Shown one piece after another: positions 16,853-24,639 of a DNA stretch of 64,000 nt. Source of the stretch: Amycolatopsis eburnea (GTDB lineage Bacteria > Actinomycetota > Actinomycetes > Mycobacteriales > Pseudonocardiaceae); assembly GCF_003937945.1 (NCBI RefSeq), contig NZ_RSEC01000036.1:992001-1056000 (forward strand), in the 5' to 3' direction. The translations under genes were made by a program, and so were the position numbers. The stretch's first letter is position 1, and each line of letters opens with the position of its first letter. Under the pieces are notes generated by a model. The model ran no database searches and had not been told where the DNA came from. It saw only the letters and a program-made list of their open reading frames with translations.

Positions 16853-17941
16853 TCAGCGCTCGACCTCGCCGCGGATGAACTTCTCCACGGCGTCGCGCGC
16901 GGTCGCGTCGTCGTACTGCTCCGGCGGCGACTTCATGAAGTAGGAGGAGGCCGACAGGATCGGGCCGCCGATGCCGCGGTCCTTGGCGATCTTCGCCGCG
17001 CGCACCGCGTCGATGATGATGCCCGCCGAGTTCGGCGAGTCCCACACCTCGAGCTTGTACTCCAGGTTCAGCGGCACGTCGCCGAAGGCGCGGCCCTCGA
17101 GCCGGACGTAGGCCCACTTGCGGTCGTCGAGCCACTGCACGTAGTCGGACGGGCCGATGTGGACGTTGCCCTTGCCGAGGTCGCGGTCGACCTGCGAGGT
17201 GACCGACTGCGTCTTCGAGATCTTCTTCGACTCGAGCCGCTCGAGCTCCTTCATGTTCAGGAAGTCCATGTTCCCGCCCACGTTGAGCTGCATCGTCCGG
17301 TCGAGCTGGACGCCGCGGTCCTCGAACAGCTTCGCCAGCACGCGGTGCGTGATGGTGGCGCCGACCTGGGACTTGATGTCGTCGCCGACGATCGGGACGC
17401 CGGCGTCTTCGAACTTCTTCGCCCACTCGGGGTCGGAGGCGATGAACACGGGCAGCGCGTTGACGAACGCCACACCGGCGTCGATCGCGGCCTGGGCGTA
17501 GAACTTGTCCGCCACCTCGGAGCCCACCGGCAGGTACGACACGAGCACGTCGACCTCGGCCTCGCGCAGCGCCGCGACGACGTCGACCGGGGCCTCGTCG
17601 GACTCCTCGATCGTCTCGCGGTAGAAGCGGCCGAGCCCGTCGTGGGTGTGGCCGCGCTGGACGGTGACGCCGAGCGGCGGCACGTCGGCGATCTTGATCG
17701 TGTTGTTCTCCGAGGCGAAGATCGCCTCGGACAGGTCGCGGCTGACCTTCTTGGCGTCCACGTCGAACGCGGCGGCGAACTCGATGTCGCGGACGTGGTA
17801 GCCGCCGAAGTCGACGTGCATCAGACCGGGGACGCGGGTGGCCGGGTCCGCGTCGCGGTAGTACTGGACACCCTGGACCAGCGACGCCGCGCAGTTGCCG
17901 ACGCCCACGATGGCCACCCGTACGCGGCGGTTCTCGCCCAT
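16853..17941 (-). CDS. ino1: Inositol-3-phosphate synthase
   Basis: A 362-residue enzyme converting glucose 6-phosphate to 1L-myo-inositol 1-phosphate with NAD, the first step to phosphatidylinositol, mannosylated lipids and mycothiol. The NAD loop GVGNCAASL is at residues 13-21. The conserved central segment NALPVFIASDP and catalytic region GDDIKSQVGATITHR are present, as is QLNVGGNMDF. Length and lack of long insertions match the actinobacterial type. A PadR regulator lies immediately upstream, as for Rv0047c-ino1 in Mycobacterium tuberculosis. Confidence 0.96.
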   Translation of the reverse strand: MGENRRVRVAIVGVGNCAASLVQGVQYYRDADPATRVPGLMHVDFGGYHVRDIEFAAAFDVDAKKVSRDLSEAIFASENNTIKIADVPPLGVTVQRGHTHDGLGRFYRETIEESDEAPVDVVAALREAEVDVLVSYLPVGSEVADKFYAQAAIDAGVAFVNALPVFIASDPEWAKKFEDAGVPIVGDDIKSQVGATITHRVLAKLFEDRGVQLDRTMQLNVGGNMDFLNMKELERLESKKISKTQSVTSQVDRDLGKGNVHIGPSDYVQWLDDRKWAYVRLEGRAFGDVPLNLEYKLEVWDSPNSAGIIIDAVRAAKIAKDRGIGGPILSASSYFMKSPPEQYDDATARDAVEKFIRGEVER

Positions 17942-18013
17942 GGGGGTTTCTCCTTCAATCCGTGTCTGTTCAGTAGGTCTGGTGCCGCGACGCTGCGGCC
18001 CGCGCCGAACGGC

Positions 18014-18559
18014 TCAGGTCTCCGGACCCTGCCGTTCGGCTTGTTCGTGCGCGATCAGCTCGTTGAGCCAGCGCACCTCCCGCTCGCTGGTCTCCAGCCC
18101 GAGCCGGTGCAGCTCGCGGGTGTAGCGATCGATCTTCTCCTCGGCCCGCGACAGCGCCGCCCGCAAACCCTCGCGGCGCTCCTCGACCCGGCGGCGGCGG
18201 CCCTCGAGGATCCGCATCCGCACGTCGGCCGGGGTACGCGAGAAGAAGGCCAGGTGAACACCGAAGCCTTCGTCGTCCCAGGTCTGCGGCCCGGCGTCGC
18301 CGAGCAGCTCACCGAAGCGCTCCTTGCCCTCCGCGGTGAGCTTGTAGACCCGCCGTCCGCGCCGCGACCACGCCCGGTCGTCGGCCTCGTCCAGCTCCTC
18401 GACCAGGTACCCGGCCCGCAGCAGCTTCCGCAGGGTCGGGTACAGCGAGCCGTACGAGAACGTCCGGAGCGTGCCGAGCGTCTCGTGCAGCCGCTTGCGC
18501 AGCACGTACCCGTGCATGGGCGCTTCGTGCAGGAGACCCAGGATCGCGAACTCCAGCAC
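18014..18559 (-). CDS. PadR-family transcriptional regulator
   Basis: A 181-residue PadR protein, Rv0047c-like. The N-terminal winged helix (LEFAILGLLHEAPMHGYVL, then the recognition part RTFSYGSLYPTLRKLLRAG) is followed by the wing with RRGRRVYKLTAEGK. A long C-terminal coiled-coil segment (about 110-175, rich in Arg/Glu) serves dimerisation. The GTG start has a good purine-rich site upstream. The 72-bp gap to ino1 suggests co-transcription or joint control of inositol synthesis. Confidence 0.92.
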   Translation of the reverse strand: MLEFAILGLLHEAPMHGYVLRKRLHETLGTLRTFSYGSLYPTLRKLLRAGYLVEELDEADDRAWSRRGRRVYKLTAEGKERFGELLGDAGPQTWDDEGFGVHLAFFSRTPADVRMRILEGRRRRVEERREGLRAALSRAEEKIDRYTRELHRLGLETSEREVRWLNELIAHEQAERQGPET

Positions 18560-18639
18560 ACCGCACCCCCTTCCGGGAACAAACCGTGACGACGCGCGTT
18601 GCTCCGAACGGGTCGCCTCGATCCAACCTACTCAGCCAC

Positions 18640-18656
18640 TATATCGCGCCGATACA
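18640..18656. promoter_or_regulatory. Candidate PadR operator
   Basis: TATATCG-CGC-CGATACA is an imperfect palindrome (6 of 7 pairs) in the divergent gap between the PadR gene and the DUF5318 gene, within an AT-rich pocket. It lies 81 bp upstream of the PadR start, where auto-regulatory sites are usual. Confidence 0.5.
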
Positions 18657-18793
18657 TCGAAGTGGCGAAGCTAACGAGCGCCCTCACTCTGGAGTGGGCG
18701 AAATTCACCGGAGAGTTATCGAACGTCCGGCGTGTCCGCCCCGGTCCGGCAGGCGCTCGCGCTAGGGGGCGTGGACGACACAGCAAGAGCCCG

Positions 18794-18799
18794 TACTCT
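18794..18799 (+). promoter_or_regulatory. Candidate -10 element; leaderless DUF5318 transcript
   Basis: TACTCT ends 6 bp before GTG 18806, with no Shine-Dalgarno in between. This geometry is what a leaderless actinobacterial mRNA shows and supports the choice of start. Confidence 0.5.
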
Positions 18800-18805
18800 G
18801 TCCTG

Positions 18806-19201
18806 GTGATTAACCAGCGGCAGGTCGTGGACTACGCGCTGCAGCGCCGTGCGCTGCTGGCCGAAGTCCGCTCCGGGCGCGTCGGCAGCTACGAAGCCTG
18901 CGACGCGAGCCCGTACCTGCTGCGGGCGGCGAAGTTCCACGGCCGGGCCGGTGACCAGCCCTGCCCGATCTGCCGCCAGGAACCGCTGACCCTGGTGTCC
19001 TGGGTCTACGGTGACGAACTCAAGCACGTCGCGGGTTCGGCGAGGACGCCCGAAGAGCTGGCCCGGATGGCCGGCATGTTCGCCGAGTTCACCGTGTACG
19101 ACGTCGAAGTGTGCCGCGCGTGCCACTGGAACCACCTGGTCCGGTCGTACGTCCTCGGCACAGGGGAGCCGGCCGGCCCACGAAGGACCGCAGGCCGGTG
19201 A
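18806..19201 (+). CDS. DUF5318 protein (Rv0049-like), putative zinc ribbon
   Basis: A 131-residue soluble protein of unknown role, conserved next to the class A PBP gene across Corynebacteriales and Pseudonocardiales. Two CxxC pairs, CPIC (53-56) and CRAC (103-106), are spaced to bind one zinc ion. The stretch between them (LTLVSWVYGDELKHVAGSA) is the family hallmark, and the end WNHLVRSYVLG is conserved. GTG 18806 is chosen because the family starts with a RQVVDYAL-type segment; the open frame runs further upstream without domain content. Its fixed position suggests a link with envelope synthesis, which is inference. Confidence 0.88.
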   Translation: MINQRQVVDYALQRRALLAEVRSGRVGSYEACDASPYLLRAAKFHGRAGDQPCPICRQEPLTLVSWVYGDELKHVAGSARTPEELARMAGMFAEFTVYDVEVCRACHWNHLVRSYVLGTGEPAGPRRTAGR

Positions 19202-19268
19202 GCTGGAACACAACCGCTGAAGAGCGCAGAACGGCGCACCACCGGGCGCCGGTCTGGGAGGCCCATTC

Positions 19269-21998
19269 GTGAACGACGACCGCAACCGCTCCTGGCCCGG
19301 CCAGGAGCCAGATGCACCTCGCCGTGCCCAGTCAGGCCCGTGGCCGGGGGAAGACCCCGGACCGGCGTGGCCCGGCGAAGAAGCCCCCCGCCGACCTCAG
19401 CGCAACACCCCGCCCCGCGGCAACCCGCGCGGCGGCGGTGGCGCGCCCGAGTGGCCGTCCGGCGACGAAGGCGGCCCGCAGTGGCCGGGTGAGGAGCCGC
19501 CCCGGCGGCCGCAGCGGCCCCGCGGCCAGCAGGGCATGCCGCCCCGGCGGGCCGTCCCGCCGCCCGGCCAGCGTCCCCAGCAGGCCCCGCCCGCTTCGCC
19601 CCCGGAGGGCTTCCGCCAGCCGCGCGGCGGCCGGCCGGTGCCGCCCCCCGGCCGTGAACCGGACCTCATCACCCACCACGCCCACAACGGCACCGACGAC
19701 TTCCTCCGCGACCCGTACGACGACGGCTACGACGACGCCGCCTTCAACGAGTTCGCCGACGACGTCGAGCCCCAGGCGGAGCTCGACGAAAACGGCAAGC
19801 GGGTCCTGACGCCGGCGCAGCGGAAGAAGCGCCGCTGGAAGATCGTCCGCCGGGTGGCCTACGCCTGCGTCGGCCTGTTCTTCGTGGTCCCCGCGATCGC
19901 GTTCGTCATCACGTACTTCCTGGTCGACGTGCCGACGCCGGAGAGCATCAAGTCGCTGCAGAACCAGCCGATCACCTACTACGACGCCGGTGGCCAGGTG
20001 ATGGGCCGCGAGCTCCCGCCGGGCGGCGACCGCCAGCTGCTCAAGCCGGGCGAGGTCCCCGAGGTCGTCAAGCACGCCGTGTACTCGGCCGAGGACGCGA
20101 CGTTCGAGACCAACTCGGGCTTCGACGTCACCGGCATCCTGCGCGCGGTCTGGAACCAGGTTTCCGGTGGCCAGGGCGGTGGTTCGACCATCTCCCAGCA
20201 GTACATCAAGCAGGCCACGCAGAACGACGCCCCGACACTGACCCGCAAGTGGACCGAGCTGGCGAAGTCGTTCAAGATGAACAACCAGCAGTCCAAGGAA
20301 GAGATCATCACTTCCTACCTGAACATCGTCTACTTCGGCCGCGGCGCGAACGGCATCCAGGCGGCCGCGAAGGCGTACTTCAACAAGGACGCCAAGGACC
20401 TCAACGCGTCCGAAGCCGCGCTGCTGGCCGGCCTGATCCAGGGTCCGGGCCGCTCGGAAAACCAGCCGTACGCCCAGAAACGCTGGACGTACGTGATGGA
20501 CCAGATGGTCGCGAACAAGTGGCTGCGCGCGGACGAGCGCGCCGCCGCCCAGTTCCCGACACCGATCGCGAAGAACGCGAACAAGGAGGAAAACTCCGGG
20601 AAGATGACCTACCAGCTCCAGCAGCGGGTCAAGGACGAGCTGGCGGCGAAGGGGTACGACGAGAACAAGCTGTTCTCCACCGGAGCGAAGATCTACACCA
20701 CGATCGACCCGGCGGCGCAGGCCGCGGCGGAGCAGGCCGCCCAGGAGGGCATGAAGGGCCAGACCGACGAAAACCTGCTCAACGCCCTGGTCGCGGTCAA
20801 CCCGAAGACGGGCGGCGTGATCGCCTACTACGGCGGTCCGGAGCTGGTGAAGGACGCGAACGGCAAGGACCAGATCGGCCAGGACCGGGCGAACCAGGCG
20901 CGGAACCCGGGTTCGTCGGTGAAGGCGTTCGACCTCACGGCGTTCCTCAAGATGGGCAAGGGCCTCGGCGAGACCTTCGACGGCTCCAACAACCGGGTGC
21001 TCGGCGGCCGCACGGTCCGGAACGCGGGTGACAGCGCCAGCTGCGGCAAGGACTGCACCGTCGCCAAGGCGATGGAGATCTCGGCGAACACCGTGTTCTA
21101 CGACATGGTCCTGAACGTGACGAAGCCGTCGCGGGTCGCGGAAGCGGCCAAGGAAGCCGGGGTCAAGGTGGCGCCGGACGGCAAGAGCGTCCTCTACACC
21201 GACGACAACAACATCTCGCTCGGCGGTGGTGGCACGGCCGTGACGCCGGAGGACATGGCGGCCGCGTACGCGTCGTTCGCCAGCGGCGGCACCTACCACG
21301 AACAGCACTTCGTCGCGAAGCTGACGAACAAGCAGGACGAAGTCGAGTTCGACGAGAACAACATCAAGACCAACCCGGCGTTCGACGACGACGCGGCCAA
21401 GAGCCAGCAGATCGCCGGCAACGTCACCGAGGCGCTGATCCCGGTCATCGACCACTCGAAGCTGAAGTGCCCGACCGGCCACGAGTGCGCCGGCAAGACC
21501 GGTACGCAGCAGTACACCGCCAAGGACGACGACCCCGCGTCGTACAAGGACCGCAACGCGCAGACCTGGATGGTCGGCTACACGCCGTCGGTGTCGGCCG
21601 CGGTCTGGGTCGGCGGCGACGGCAACAAGCCGCTGCACGACCCGAAGAACAAGCCGATCTTCGGTGCCACGATCGCCGGTCCGACGTGGCAGAACTTCAT
21701 GAACCTCTACCTCAAGGGCAAGCCGGCGGAGAAGTTCGACAAGGTCGCGCCGATCGGCAAGGACGTCAACGACGTGACCACGACGCCGACGAAGACGTCG
21801 GAGGCACCGAGCACGACCACGACACCGCCGAGCACCACCGAAACCCCGCCCAGCACCGAGTCGTCGGAGTCCGAAACGACCACGCCCCGGACCCGGCCGA
21901 CCCGGCCCGGACCGGGCGAAACCCCGACGTTCCCGCTGGGCAACACCTCGGGTGGTGGTGGCGGGGTCGCTGCGCCACCGGGCGCCGGCCCGGGCTAG
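19269..21998 (+). CDS. ponA1: Class A penicillin-binding protein 1 of 3 (PonA1 position)
   Basis: A 909-residue bifunctional peptidoglycan synthase. A long, Pro/Arg-rich cytoplasmic N-terminus (1-194) is followed by one helix (about 196-218). The GT51 glycosyltransferase has the catalytic Glu275 in EDATFETNSG, then GGSTISQQ and YLNIVYFGRG. The transpeptidase has Ser549 in SSVK (549-552), SAN (605-607) and KTG (743-745). The usual Pro after the SxxK Lys is Ala here. The C-terminal 70 residues are a Thr/Pro/Glu-rich, probably wall-exposed tail; no PASTA domain. It sits where Mycobacterium tuberculosis has ponA1 (Rv0050), after the DUF5318 gene. Confidence 0.93.
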   Translation: MNDDRNRSWPGQEPDAPRRAQSGPWPGEDPGPAWPGEEAPRRPQRNTPPRGNPRGGGGAPEWPSGDEGGPQWPGEEPPRRPQRPRGQQGMPPRRAVPPPGQRPQQAPPASPPEGFRQPRGGRPVPPPGREPDLITHHAHNGTDDFLRDPYDDGYDDAAFNEFADDVEPQAELDENGKRVLTPAQRKKRRWKIVRRVAYACVGLFFVVPAIAFVITYFLVDVPTPESIKSLQNQPITYYDAGGQVMGRELPPGGDRQLLKPGEVPEVVKHAVYSAEDATFETNSGFDVTGILRAVWNQVSGGQGGGSTISQQYIKQATQNDAPTLTRKWTELAKSFKMNNQQSKEEIITSYLNIVYFGRGANGIQAAAKAYFNKDAKDLNASEAALLAGLIQGPGRSENQPYAQKRWTYVMDQMVANKWLRADERAAAQFPTPIAKNANKEENSGKMTYQLQQRVKDELAAKGYDENKLFSTGAKIYTTIDPAAQAAAEQAAQEGMKGQTDENLLNALVAVNPKTGGVIAYYGGPELVKDANGKDQIGQDRANQARNPGSSVKAFDLTAFLKMGKGLGETFDGSNNRVLGGRTVRNAGDSASCGKDCTVAKAMEISANTVFYDMVLNVTKPSRVAEAAKEAGVKVAPDGKSVLYTDDNNISLGGGGTAVTPEDMAAAYASFASGGTYHEQHFVAKLTNKQDEVEFDENNIKTNPAFDDDAAKSQQIAGNVTEALIPVIDHSKLKCPTGHECAGKTGTQQYTAKDDDPASYKDRNAQTWMVGYTPSVSAAVWVGGDGNKPLHDPKNKPIFGATIAGPTWQNFMNLYLKGKPAEKFDKVAPIGKDVNDVTTTPTKTSEAPSTTTTPPSTTETPPSTESSESETTTPRTRPTRPGPGETPTFPLGNTSGGGGGVAAPPGAGPG

Positions 21999-22002
21999 CC
22001 CG

Positions 22003-22043
22003 CAGGGCCCTCCGCGATCGCGCGGAGGGCCCTGAGTCGTTTT
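22003..22043 (+). terminator. Terminator after the first PBP gene
   Basis: A perfect 14-bp stem (CAGGGCCCTCCGCG at 22003-22016, complement at 22021-22034) with a 4-nt loop, followed by AGTCGTTTT. It separates the first PBP gene from the second, so they are probably transcribed separately. Confidence 0.88.
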
Positions 22044-22137
22044 CGGGGTGATCATCCGGCAACCCGCCGGGGTCACAAGCGTCCTTTCCTAGAGGGCGTG
22101 GCGATCGTCGCTGCCCGCGAACCTGGAGGACTGCCCC

Positions 22138-24561
22138 GTGCCCGACGATCGATCCCGCTCCTGGCCGCCGGGCCAGGGTCCTGATCCGCGCCGTCGTGGG
22201 CCGTCCGCACCGCAGGGCCCGTACGGCCAGGGACCGCGGCGCCCGGTGCCCCCGCCGCCCGGCCGCCCGCAGCAGCCGCCACGCGGGTACCGGCCCGAGC
22301 CGCCGCCGATGAGCGGCGGGCCCGAGCTGATGACGCACCACGCGTACGACGAGCCGTCCGGCTACGACGACGTCGAGCCCGAAGGCGACGGCAAGCCGGT
22401 CCTCACCCCGGCGCAGAAGAAGAAGCGCCGCTGGAAGATCATCCGGCGGGTCGCGTACGGGTTCTTCGGGTTGTTCTTCGTGGTGCCCGCGATCGCGTTC
22501 GTCATCACGTACTTCCTGGTCGACGTGCCCTCGCCGACCGAGGTCGCGCAGAACCAGAGCCAGGCGGTGACCTACCTCTACGCCGACGGCTCGCCGATGG
22601 GCAAGGACGTCCCGCGCGGCGGCAACCGGGTGCTGCTGACCCCCGACCAGATCCCGGACGTCATGAAGCACGCGGCGATCGCGACCGAAGACGACTCGTT
22701 CGAGACCAACTCCGGCTTCGACGTCGGCGGCCTGCTGCGCGCGGTCTACAACCAGGCCACCGGCGGCACCGGCGGTGGTTCGACGATTTCGCAGCAGTAC
22801 ATCAAGAAGGCCACCGACAACGACGCCCCGACGTTGACGCGCAAGTGGACCGAGCTGGCCAAGTCCTTCAAGATGAACCAGACGTACGAGAAGAAGGACA
22901 TCATCACCGCGTACCTGAACATCATCTACTTCGGGCGCGGGGCGTACGGCGTGGGCGCGGCGTCGCAGGCCTTCTTCCACAAGGAAGCCAAGGACCTGAC
23001 CTTCTCGGAAGCCGCGTTGCTCGCGGGCCTGATCCAGCAGCCGGGCCGCTCGGAGAACCCCAAGGTCGCGAACGACCGCTGGAACACCGCGCTCGACCGG
23101 ATGGTGAAGAACAACTACATCAGCGCGGCCGACCGCGCGGCGGCGCAGTTCCCGACGCCGATCCCGCTGGAGGACAGCAAGCAGCAGGCCGGCGCGCCGC
23201 CCGCGTTCGTCGTGCAGCAGGTGAAGGAAGAGCTGGCCGCGCACGACATCCCGGAAGACCGGTACTACGCCGGCGGTTTCGTGGTCCAGACGACGATCGA
23301 CCCGAAGGCGCAGCAGGCCGCCGAGCAGGCCGCGACCGACGCGCTGAAGAACCAGGTCGACGACAACCTGCTCAACGCGCTCGTCGCCGTCGACCCGAAG
23401 ACCGGCGGCGTGCTCGCCTACTACGGCGGCAAGCCGATCGTGCAGGTCAACGGCCAGGACCAGGCCGGGCGCGACTGGGCGGACACCCCGCAGAACCCGG
23501 GTTCGTCGATGAAGCCGTTCGACCTCACGGCGCTGCTCAAGATGGGCAAGGGCCTCGACACCACCTACGACGGCTCCAACAACCGCGTCTTCGACGGCCG
23601 CGTCGTCCGCAACGCCGGCCCGGGCAGCACCTGCTCCCAGCAGTGCACGGTGGCGGAAGCGATGATGCGGTCGGCGAACACCGTGTTCTACGACATGGTC
23701 CTGCACGACACCAAGCAGGGCCCGGTCAAGGAAGCCGCGAAGGAAGCCGGCGTCAAGGTCAAGGAGGACGGCGGCCAGTCGATCATCTCCACCAAGGACA
23801 ACAACATCTCCCTCGGCGGCGGCGAAACCCAGATCACCCCGCTGGACATGGCCGCGGCGTACGCGACCTTCGCGGCCAACGGCCAGCAGCGCGACCGCCA
23901 CTTCGTGCAGAAGGTGACCAACGCGCAGAACGAAGTCGCGTGGGAAGCCCCGACCGACGCCAAGGCCGTGTTCGACAGCGACGCGGACAAGAGCCGGCAG
24001 ATCGCCGGCAACGTCACCGAAGCGCTGAAGCCGGTCATCGGGTTCTCGAAGCTGAAGTGCCCCAACGGCCACGAGTGCGCCGGCAAGACCGGGACGCAGC
24101 AGCACACGAAGACCGCGGGCGAGCCGGCGTGGGCGGCGAACGCGAACTCGCAGACGTGGATGGTCGGGTACACGCCGTCGGTCTCGGTGGCGGCCTGGGT
24201 CGGCGGCGACGGCAACAAGCCGCTGCACGGCAAGAACAACTCGCCGATCTACGGCTCCACGATCGCCGGCCCGATGTGGCAGAAGTTCCTGTCGCTGTAC
24301 CTGACGGGCAAGCCGGGCGAGCGCTTCGACAAGGTCGAGCGCATCGGCGGCGAGGTCGCGCCCCCGCCGTCGTCCGAGGTGGCGACGACGACGGACGCGA
24401 CCCCGACCGACGAGAACACCGACGGCGACCAGGGCGACAACGGCAACGGCCACGGGCACGACGGCGACCCGTCGTCGTCGAAGGAGAGCACGCCGAAGCA
24501 CCCGAAGCCGTCGACGACCCCGAAGGAGACGCCGACCGGCACGCCGGACCCGGAGGAGTAG
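22138..24561 (+). CDS. Class A penicillin-binding protein 2 of 3
   Basis: An 807-residue paralogue of the preceding protein. The cytoplasmic part is shorter (1-104) but keeps the motif ELMTHHAYD found in all three copies. Helix at about 105-127; GT51 Glu184 in EDDSFETNSG and GGSTISQQ; transpeptidase Ser456 in SSMK (456-459), SAN (512-514) and KTG (650-652). The tail is rich in Asp, Gly, Lys and Pro. GTG 22138 is preceded by CTGGAGGAC. Sequence between the motifs is closer to copy 3 than to copy 1 (for example MNQTYEK and YLNIIYFGRGAYG). Confidence 0.93.
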   Translation: MPDDRSRSWPPGQGPDPRRRGPSAPQGPYGQGPRRPVPPPPGRPQQPPRGYRPEPPPMSGGPELMTHHAYDEPSGYDDVEPEGDGKPVLTPAQKKKRRWKIIRRVAYGFFGLFFVVPAIAFVITYFLVDVPSPTEVAQNQSQAVTYLYADGSPMGKDVPRGGNRVLLTPDQIPDVMKHAAIATEDDSFETNSGFDVGGLLRAVYNQATGGTGGGSTISQQYIKKATDNDAPTLTRKWTELAKSFKMNQTYEKKDIITAYLNIIYFGRGAYGVGAASQAFFHKEAKDLTFSEAALLAGLIQQPGRSENPKVANDRWNTALDRMVKNNYISAADRAAAQFPTPIPLEDSKQQAGAPPAFVVQQVKEELAAHDIPEDRYYAGGFVVQTTIDPKAQQAAEQAATDALKNQVDDNLLNALVAVDPKTGGVLAYYGGKPIVQVNGQDQAGRDWADTPQNPGSSMKPFDLTALLKMGKGLDTTYDGSNNRVFDGRVVRNAGPGSTCSQQCTVAEAMMRSANTVFYDMVLHDTKQGPVKEAAKEAGVKVKEDGGQSIISTKDNNISLGGGETQITPLDMAAAYATFAANGQQRDRHFVQKVTNAQNEVAWEAPTDAKAVFDSDADKSRQIAGNVTEALKPVIGFSKLKCPNGHECAGKTGTQQHTKTAGEPAWAANANSQTWMVGYTPSVSVAAWVGGDGNKPLHGKNNSPIYGSTIAGPMWQKFLSLYLTGKPGERFDKVERIGGEVAPPPSSEVATTTDATPTDENTDGDQGDNGNGHGHDGDPSSSKESTPKHPKPSTTPKETPTGTPDPEE

Positions 24562-24570
24562 CCGGCTGAA

Positions 24571-24629
24571 CCACGGTGGGCGGCGGTACGTGTGCCTCCC
24601 GAGAGGACTGCGTCCGCAGCCCACCGTGG
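24571..24629 (+). promoter_or_regulatory. Inverted repeat that could mask the ribosome site of the third PBP gene
   Basis: CCACGGTGGGC (24571-24581) is perfectly complementary to GCCCACCGTGG (24619-24629), with a 37-nt loop. The right arm runs into the Shine-Dalgarno GTGGAGGAC (24626-24634) of the GTG at 24640. Folding would hide part of that site, so a translational switch or coupling to upstream translation is possible; alternatively it is a weak terminator after copy 2. Confidence 0.45.
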
Positions 24630-24639
24630 AGGACGGCCC

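Noticed and set aside
24592..24639. Earlier start for the third PBP gene
   Set aside because: It would place 16 extra residues inside the hairpin and before a clear Shine-Dalgarno that serves GTG 24640.
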